From contig NZ_JBFOHP010000002.1 in NCBI RefSeq assembly GCF_040907265.1, positions 992,001 to 1,056,000 on the forward strand: a stretch of 64,000 bases of DNA, read 5' to 3'. A model generated the notes under the pieces. It was not told the origin of the DNA and did not search any database. It saw nothing but the letters and a program-made list of their open reading frames with translations. The translations under genes were made by a program, and so were the position numbers. Below, piece by piece: positions 58,141 through 64,000 of this stretch; positions within the stretch are counted from its first letter, which is position 1; each line of letters begins with the position of its first letter. This DNA is from Streptomyces sclerotialus (lineage in GTDB: Bacteria > Actinomycetota > Actinomycetes > Streptomycetales > Streptomycetaceae).

Positions 58141-60804
58141 TCAGGAGACGTCCTCGCCGATCTGGTCGGCCTCGCTTTCGAAGCTGGAGCCACGGTATTC
58201 GGGGTGGTTCCGATCAACTGCTCCTGCAACGTGGAGTGGTACAGGATGGCGGGTGCGTGCGTCCCAGGCGAGTGACTGATGGCACAGTGCTGCGGCTAGT
58301 GCGGCGAGATCCTTCGCCTTGTGCTGGCCGGGCTGCGGCACGGTGATCTGAGTTGCGGTGAAACTGTGCCAGTCCTTGCGCAGCAGTGTCTCTTTGAGGT
58401 GGCTCGGAATCGTGAACCGGGTGCAGGTACTGCCATTAATGCTGGTCTGGCCGAAGCCATCGTAGCTGCGCGACTTCTGGGCGAAGTACCAGCTGGTCAC
58501 CCCTGTGGCTGTGGCTCGTTCGTGCAGCCAGTCGTCGGGGGCTTGTGGCCGAGCGGGGTCACGCCGGCCTCGGGCGTCGGCGCGGTCGACGGGGGTGGGT
58601 ACTTCGCCGTACGACGTGTTGATGCTGACCACGGCAACCGAGCGTCCGTTGTCATCGAGCCCCTCGCTGGGAAGCGTGCCTTCACCGAATTGGGCATGTT
58701 GCAACCCTGGCCAGATGGTCCGGCATGCCTCTGTGTCCACGAAGATGATGAGGGGTGTCTGGCCCGGGAGAATCCGCAGCGCCGCCTTAATGTGTTCACG
58801 GACAAGGGCAGCGCCTTCTTTGTGGCGAGCGTGCTGATCGACACCGATCGGTCCGGCACCGAAGGAAGCCTCTCCTTGCGGAAGCGGTAGCCAGGCATGA
58901 TCGCGGCGGCTGTACATCTCCAGTCGCCAGGGCTGGCGCGGATCCGGATCGGTGTGCAGGGCCGTGAGGACCTCCACCATCTGGGTCTTGTCGGCAGCGC
59001 CGAACCTCTGGCTGACCCGCTGCTGGCGCAGGTGTAGGCCGACAAGGATCGCTGGGTGATCGAGCGCGACCCCCTCGGCGAGACGTCCGTCCACCGCGCC
59101 CAAGCGGAACGTCAGGTCGCGCAACCCGTTGATCGCCGGATAGTCCAGCCGGGGCCGTCGCTGCTTCGGCTTCTTGACCTCCTCACGCTCCTCGGGCGCG
59201 GGGGCGTCGTCAGCTTCGGGTGTCTGAAGCTCGGCACCGGCCTCAAGGTTCTTAGGCAGGCAGTCTTCGTCTTCGGGCTTGGGCGGTTTCGGGCGCGGAC
59301 GATGAGCGATGAACTGGGAGACCACGCCTCGCAGGTGAAAGTTTCGGCGGAGGTCACGCTTCGGATCATAGATGTCGGACTGTTGGCTCTTGCGAGCGGT
59401 GCGCTTCTTGGGGTTCCAGAGTGTTTCGACCCATACGCCGGTGAGCGCAGTCTTCGCAAGGGGGGCGAGGAAGGCGAGTTCGCGGTCCCAATCGACTGGT
59501 ACCGGGGAGACAAGAGCAGGCATGCGCCGGAATTGGACCCAAAGCTTATCCGTGAGCCGGTGATCGCGGGTGTCGACCCATTCCTTGGCTTGTTCGGGTT
59601 CCTCAAGGTACGGGCTGAGAGCAGTGATCATGCGTTCGCGTGTGTACTCCGCGTCGTACAAAGCGAGGATTCGCACGCGGTCCTGTCCGGTGCCGCTCAG
59701 CGCGTGGTCGAGGTCTTCCCGTAGGACTGGCCCCTTCGTATGGCGGACTACCTCCACGTCGGTTCGTTCATATGTGACCTGCTCAGCCTTCAGCTTGGCT
59801 GTGGCCTCCTTGATGTGGTTGGCCAGATGGAGGTTGAAGCGAGTGCCCGTGCCCTTTCCCAGCGGATGCTCGGTGGGGCCGGGAACCAAGGCGCGTACCG
59901 ATCCGCACACCTTGGCCAGGGTTTCGTTGGTGCCGAGTTCGATCGCCTCAAGGTTGCAGGCCGCGACGACCTGGGCCGCGAAGTTGCGAGCGTAGGGTTC
60001 CCAACCTTCCTCGGTGCGGCGGTGGCCGACAGGAATGCGAAGCACAGTGTTCTTTCCGCGTTGAACGAACGCGGTGCGAGTGCCGGCCCAGTGGGTGGCC
60101 AGCCTGCTGAACGTCGGTAGCACGTGAATGCCGACCCGGGGCTCGCCGGGGAGCGTGATGACCCGGAAGTCGAGTTTGTGCATCGCGTAGCCGACCCGCG
60201 CCGGCCTCTCGGTCTTGCCTTCCAGTACGTGGCTCCACGCGAGCAGACTGCCTCTGGTGTCCATGAGCCAGTGGAGACGCTGACCCGCGTCTGCCACGCC
60301 CCCGGGCAGGTGGAGCGGGGCGCGCGCGAGCGTTGCGGCGAAGTTCCATGCGGCGACTCGGTAGAACCACTGCGGCGCGCGCGGTCGGCCGGCGCCCGCG
60401 TCTCGGATGAAGCTGTCGAGTTTGGGCTTGACCATCTCGCCCTGCGCCAGGAGCGGGGCGAGGACGTTTTCGTCGACGCCGCCGCGGATGAGCTGCTCCC
60501 AGCTGCGGATGGCCCGTGTGAGCAGACGTGGCGCGATGGGCTTGGTGGTGGCCAGGACAGCGGGAACGGTGAGGTCGTCGTCGGGCGGCGCGATGGTGTC
60601 CGGCATGATCACGACGGGTTGGTTGGTCACCGCGGAGAGCGCTGTGGCGAGTCCTGCGTAGGCGGGCCGTACCGGCTTGGAGGTGTCGTTGTCTCGGTAG
60701 CGCGGCAGCTCGCTCCATGCCTGAGCAAAGTCCTCGCTCAGCTTGTAGAGCACGACAGAGCCGAGACGCTTGGGGTCAAGGAGGTAGGCCAGGGAGGTCA
60801 GCAT
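58141..60804 (-). CDS. pPIWI-RE family protein (predicted PIWI with conserved R and E)
   Basis: The protein has 887 residues from ATG 60804, overlapping the helicase stop by 7 bp. The N-terminal ~400 residues form the module seen in this family (with GTGTRFNLHLANHIKE) and a MID-like segment, DRVRILALYDAEYTRERMIT. A Pro/Glu/Lys-rich linker (about 510-565) precedes the RNase H/PIWI region: ILVGLHLRQQRVSQRFGAAD, PLIIFVDTEACRTIWPGLQH (first acidic residues, about 690), and the C-terminal FTATQITVPQ and LCHQSLAWDARTRHPVPLHVA (about 845), which carries the family's R and E region. It lies next to a DinG-like helicase, as known for the family. Predicted role: recognition or cleavage of invader nucleic acid such as R-loops. 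No experimental data that I know of for this group. Confidence 0.85.
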   Translation of the reverse strand: MLTSLAYLLDPKRLGSVVLYKLSEDFAQAWSELPRYRDNDTSKPVRPAYAGLATALSAVTNQPVVIMPDTIAPPDDDLTVPAVLATTKPIAPRLLTRAIRSWEQLIRGGVDENVLAPLLAQGEMVKPKLDSFIRDAGAGRPRAPQWFYRVAAWNFAATLARAPLHLPGGVADAGQRLHWLMDTRGSLLAWSHVLEGKTERPARVGYAMHKLDFRVITLPGEPRVGIHVLPTFSRLATHWAGTRTAFVQRGKNTVLRIPVGHRRTEEGWEPYARNFAAQVVAACNLEAIELGTNETLAKVCGSVRALVPGPTEHPLGKGTGTRFNLHLANHIKEATAKLKAEQVTYERTDVEVVRHTKGPVLREDLDHALSGTGQDRVRILALYDAEYTRERMITALSPYLEEPEQAKEWVDTRDHRLTDKLWVQFRRMPALVSPVPVDWDRELAFLAPLAKTALTGVWVETLWNPKKRTARKSQQSDIYDPKRDLRRNFHLRGVVSQFIAHRPRPKPPKPEDEDCLPKNLEAGAELQTPEADDAPAPEEREEVKKPKQRRPRLDYPAINGLRDLTFRLGAVDGRLAEGVALDHPAILVGLHLRQQRVSQRFGAADKTQMVEVLTALHTDPDPRQPWRLEMYSRRDHAWLPLPQGEASFGAGPIGVDQHARHKEGAALVREHIKAALRILPGQTPLIIFVDTEACRTIWPGLQHAQFGEGTLPSEGLDDNGRSVAVVSINTSYGEVPTPVDRADARGRRDPARPQAPDDWLHERATATGVTSWYFAQKSRSYDGFGQTSINGSTCTRFTIPSHLKETLLRKDWHSFTATQITVPQPGQHKAKDLAALAAALCHQSLAWDARTRHPVPLHVAGAVDRNHPEYRGSSFESEADQIGEDVS

Positions 60805-63800
60805 GCAGTGTCCAGGGAGTCGGCGGTGACTGAGTGGCTGTCGGCGAACTTGAAGAAGGCCCGTAGAGCCTCGCCGTTGGTGGTGAGCAGCGTGTCGAGT
60901 TCACCGGAGCGAGCCCAGTCACCACGGAGCTGCCGAATGAGATTAGGTAGGTCGGAGTTACCCTTTGGGTCCAGGAAGGCGTAGTCGACGAGCCGGATCC
61001 GGCCAGGTGTGCCACCGCGGCGGGCGCGTCCGACCAGCTGGATGATGGAGGCGATGAGCTCGGCCGCGATGGCCTTTTTCGCCCGACGGGGCAGCGCGCT
61101 GAAATAGCGCTCGCTGCTGAGCAGATCGTCGAAGTACTGGCCAGAGACCTGCTTGGATCGTGCAAGTGCGCGCCAAGGTTGGTCGTCGAGATATTGATCG
61201 TCGAGGGCTCTCGCGCCCACGTGAGCGAGCAGTTCATCAGGGTCGTCAACGATCGACATCGGACGTACCGCGAGCCAGATGGAGCCGATCCGGGAGCGGC
61301 GCTCGCCGGGGGTGAGAATGTTGAGGCTGCGCTCGGCTCGCTTGAGTGGGGCGATGAGAATGCGAGCGTGCGCTAGGGCGCCGAAGTCCTCCAGCTGATC
61401 GCCGGTGATCTCGATCCAGGGCCGGTCCTCAACTTCCGGCTCAGGCATCGTCTCGGTGTTCGTGTCAGGTCGTACCGCTACCGCGATCAGGCCCGGCGGC
61501 GCGCCGGCGGCGCGCAGCCCTTCGGCCAGGTCTCGACAGCTCTGATAGGAGGTTGTCGCGAGCAGGATCGCATCCTGGATACCAGGGAGGTTGCCTTCGG
61601 CGAGCCCTTCGAGTTCCCGGGAGAGCTCGCTCCACAGTTTCATGCCGAGCTCTCTCGTGGCCTCACGTCTCTTCTTCCCGGTCAGCCCCGAGATCCGGAT
61701 CATTTCGCCGGTCAGGTCGGGAATGGCTCGGGCGTCGATCACGACCGATGAGCCTTCGTCCGGCACGATGAACTGGGGCCGGGTGTGGATGTGGTGCCGG
61801 TGTGCGCCTGGCATATAGGCGGTCGCCGACAGGCCGAGGACGACTCTCGGGTGCCCCGAGTGAGCGAGTGCGGCGGTCTGCCCCAGCGAAGTGATGTAGC
61901 GGTGCGGGTCACCGCCGAACGCGGCAGCGCTGAGCTTGGTCTCGTGGGGGGATTTGGGGTTGTGGTCCTCGGTAAAGGCGAACACCAGTCGCCCGAGCGG
62001 TCCGTGCGGGATGGCCTTCCACTTTTCGTAGCCGCCCAGGGCCTGGGCGATCTCCTCTGCCGCCGGGACGCCGGCGAGCGCCAGCTGTGGGGCATCGTGG
62101 ACGAAGCTGTACAGCATGTCCCTCAGGGGAACGAGGAACATTCTGCGTACCAGCCGGTCGATCACAGCGGCTCGGGTCTTCGGCGCAGGGACCCAGGAGG
62201 CCAGCATCTCGAACAGCTCGCCGCGGGCGTTCTCCAGAATCCCGGCAGCGTCAGCGGCGGTGGTGATCGAGCGCACTGTTTGCGTGAATTCGCGGACATG
62301 CGCGGGCAGGAGGTGCGTGGCGATCTTGCTGTCGTACACGGCTTCCAGCAGCACGGCGGCGCCTGCGGGCTGCTGAGGTTCGGGAATGCTGGACACTTGG
62401 GCGACGTCGTCGGCAAGGAACGCGGCGAGGTGCCTGCCCAGCCACCCGTCCCAGCGCTGTGGAACAATCCACCGACGGCCGCCTCGGTGTTTGCGTAGTT
62501 TGTGGTGCGGATCGTCCGGGAGTTGCTCGCTCAGGGTGAGGTCGCCTCGTGCCAGGTGCATGGTGTAGGTCTCGGCCAGGCGCCTGCACTCCGACACGTT
62601 GGAGCGTGCCCGCTCTTCCAAGGCTGCGGGCAGTCGGTTGAAGGCGCTGACGAGCTGGGTGTCCGTCTCCAGGAGTGGGCGATCGTGCCCACGATCGCCC
62701 CACGCCAGTGTCAGCCCCCGCCCGGAGCGGTCCATCACTGTCGACTGGAAGGCGTCGAGCTCATCGATCAGGATGACCTGGGCGCGTGTCGTGAGGAACT
62801 TCTCCACGCTGATCTTTTCGTCCACCACCCCGTCGTCGGTCTCCAGGGGGATGTGCATGCGTCCCTCGTAGAGGTTGGTGTGCGTGGTGACGATGATCTG
62901 CGCGGAACTTGCCTGTCGGGCCAGGCGGAACTTGCCACAGCCCTGCCGGAAGGGGCAGACCCTCGGGGCCGGCATGCTCCGGTAGGGTTCACCTCGCTCT
63001 GGACGTACGGGTGTCAGCTTTGTGCAGGGCTCTCCGCCGGGCACCCATGTGTCAACTGCCTCGTCTACCGAGGCGCATGCGGGCAATTGACAGGAGTAGC
63101 CGATCCGGGCGAAGACCCAGTCGACGTAGTCCGGGTCGTGTGCACCCTTGACCGCTCGATCCAGTTCTCGCATCAGGCTGTTCGGCGACATCAACGGGAC
63201 CACCACTGTTGAGGCGTCGACCCCCAGTCGCTTTAGAACGCCCCACTCGTCCAGGTCCTGTTCGATCGCGTGGGCGAGCTTCAGGGCGTTTGCATTGGTA
63301 TCGACGATCAGGGCCACTGTTTGTCCCTCTTGCACGGCCCAGGTCGCGTAACTCCGCAGCAGCACGCTCTTGCCTGAGCCCGTGGGGGCGCTCAGCACTC
63401 TCGTCGGCCCCGCCTGCAGCCTCAGGATGTTCTCGACTGCTTCTCCCCGTGCGGTACGCATCTTCTTGAAAAAGGGGGTCAGGGTTTCAGCCCGGAACGC
63501 CTTACCCGTCGCCTCATCGAGCTCTGTGTTGAGCTGCAGGAAGGGCTCGATTTTGAGCGCTGCCTCCACGAGTTCCGGAGCGGTGGACAACCGTACTGGT
63601 GACGATTGCCGTGGCGGGGTCTGGTGCTCTTCGAAGGTGTAGTAGGCGAGCACGGGTGCGCTCTGCCGGCCGGCCATAGGCACCCGCAGTGTGTGGGTGT
63701 ACTCACCGGGCTTCGCGATCGGGCTGGTGATCAGCTGTGCCGCCCGGATGTCATCCATCTCTTTCAGGAGCTGGTCAACGCAGGCACGGGGCTCAAGGCC

Positions 63801-64000
63801 GTGGTGCGCGACCACATGTTCACCGCTCTCGTGCAATCGGAAACCGGGGACGTTCCTCTCGAAGAAGCTGGTGCTGGCGTACTCACGGAACGCGGTGTCG
63901 TTCGCGAGGGGGTTCGCCCTGTGGGCCAGCAGTCGACTGAGGCGACGTTGATCGTCCAGGGGCAGCGAGGCGAAGACCGACCAGGTGTCGTACTTGCCGG
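60798..64000 (-). CDS. DinG-like superfamily 2 helicase of the pPIWI-RE system (partial, 5' end outside window)
   Basis: At least 1067 codons are visible; the frame stays open to the right edge (ending ...SVFASLPLDDQRRLSRLL in the window's leftward reading), so the N-terminus is missing. A TTG at 63836 is not the true start. Motifs: Walker A APTGSGKSVLLRSY (about 63360-63400), then a Cys set CQLPAC, GEPC and CPFRQGC (about 62940-63095) that could hold the 4Fe-4S cluster of XPD/DinG enzymes, Walker B VILIDELDAFQS (about 62760) and motif VI IIQLVGRARRGGTPGRIRL (about 61020). This is the helicase expected next to pPIWI-RE; it would unwind DNA or RNA:DNA hybrids. The predicted third component, a nuclease, may lie to the right. 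Confidence 0.85.
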   Translation of the reverse strand, partial: GKYDTWSVFASLPLDDQRRLSRLLAHRANPLANDTAFREYASTSFFERNVPGFRLHESGEHVVAHHGLEPRACVDQLLKEMDDIRAAQLITSPIAKPGEYTHTLRVPMAGRQSAPVLAYYTFEEHQTPPRQSSPVRLSTAPELVEAALKIEPFLQLNTELDEATGKAFRAETLTPFFKKMRTARGEAVENILRLQAGPTRVLSAPTGSGKSVLLRSYATWAVQEGQTVALIVDTNANALKLAHAIEQDLDEWGVLKRLGVDASTVVVPLMSPNSLMRELDRAVKGAHDPDYVDWVFARIGYSCQLPACASVDEAVDTWVPGGEPCTKLTPVRPERGEPYRSMPAPRVCPFRQGCGKFRLARQASSAQIIVTTHTNLYEGRMHIPLETDDGVVDEKISVEKFLTTRAQVILIDELDAFQSTVMDRSGRGLTLAWGDRGHDRPLLETDTQLVSAFNRLPAALEERARSNVSECRRLAETYTMHLARGDLTLSEQLPDDPHHKLRKHRGGRRWIVPQRWDGWLGRHLAAFLADDVAQVSSIPEPQQPAGAAVLLEAVYDSKIATHLLPAHVREFTQTVRSITTAADAAGILENARGELFEMLASWVPAPKTRAAVIDRLVRRMFLVPLRDMLYSFVHDAPQLALAGVPAAEEIAQALGGYEKWKAIPHGPLGRLVFAFTEDHNPKSPHETKLSAAAFGGDPHRYITSLGQTAALAHSGHPRVVLGLSATAYMPGAHRHHIHTRPQFIVPDEGSSVVIDARAIPDLTGEMIRISGLTGKKRREATRELGMKLWSELSRELEGLAEGNLPGIQDAILLATTSYQSCRDLAEGLRAAGAPPGLIAVAVRPDTNTETMPEPEVEDRPWIEITGDQLEDFGALAHARILIAPLKRAERSLNILTPGERRSRIGSIWLAVRPMSIVDDPDELLAHVGARALDDQYLDDQPWRALARSKQVSGQYFDDLLSSERYFSALPRRAKKAIAAELIASIIQLVGRARRGGTPGRIRLVDYAFLDPKGNSDLPNLIRQLRGDWARSGELDTLLTTNGEALRAFFKFADSHSVTADSLDTAC

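Larger units (their letters stand above)
46094..64000. mobile_element. Probable integrated element carrying conflict-system genes (right end not seen)
   Basis: Beginning right after the HipA-like gene, the region holds an integrase and excisionase pair at its left edge and then large genes with no housekeeping role. By eye the base composition is less GC-rich than the DNA to the left, with more A/T in third positions. No tRNA gene or clear attL core is visible near 46.1 kb, so the left boundary is inferred from the integrase. The right end lies outside the window. Confidence 0.6.

Noticed and set aside
63834..63836. TTG as the start of the helicase gene
   Set aside because: The frame is open to the window edge without a stop; the upstream residues continue a plausible protein.

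Overview
The window is high-GC actinobacterial DNA, almost certainly from a Streptomyces chromosome. It carries a chaplin gene, the cslA-glxA-cslZ tip-glycan locus, many GTG starts, strong third-position GC bias that opens long antisense frames, and Streptomyces-type regulators.

Layout. 1-5.2 kb: the end of a molybdopterin-dehydrogenase FAD subunit gene, a lincosamide nucleotidyltransferase-like gene, an Rv1733c-type membrane protein, an orphan GvpL/F gas-vesicle protein, and a TetR repressor divergent from an EamA exporter with two operator-like palindromes between them. 5.2-12.4 kb: a DeoR regulator divergent from a polyol/sugar operon (RbtT/DalT/CsbX-type transporter, two FGGY kinases, histidine phosphatase, D-2-hydroxyacid dehydrogenase). 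12.5-18.7 kb: a short chaplin with a His/Asn tail, then cslA, glxA (copper radical oxidase) and convergent cslZ (GH6). The CslA homologue carries a C-terminal piece of an IS701-like transposase. 18.9-26 kb: glyA-soxB-soxD-soxA-soxG (heterotetrameric sarcosine oxidase with serine hydroxymethyltransferase), divergent from a GntR/FadR regulator with a palindromic operator. 26-32.7 kb: flavin reductase, PAS-GAF-PP2C phosphatase, kinase-like protein, STAS antagonist and NDH-2. 32.7-37.9 kb: nmtR and a P1B-4 metal ATPase with paired operators, an ABC exporter behind a MerR-type 19-bp-spacer promoter, and a SnoaL-like protein. 38-46.1 kb: Lnt, a Gfo/Idh/MocA oxidoreductase, DUF664/DinB, a helical hypothetical protein, Ung, two SDR reductases, and a DUF3037/HipA-like pair.

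From about 46.1 kb to the right edge the character changes to a probable integrated element. It starts with a tyrosine integrase and an excisionase, followed by a 2064-codon protein with a STAND/AAA-type ATPase module, an unrecognised 826-codon protein upstream of it on the same strand, a PIN-domain protein, and the pPIWI-RE protein with its DinG-like helicase, which runs off the window. The pPIWI-RE/helicase pair is a computationally predicted, little-studied anti-invader system. The giant ATPase plus the 826-codon protein is the best candidate for an undescribed two-gene system.

Limits: family assignments come from reading motifs by eye. No database search, alignment or GC calculation was run.
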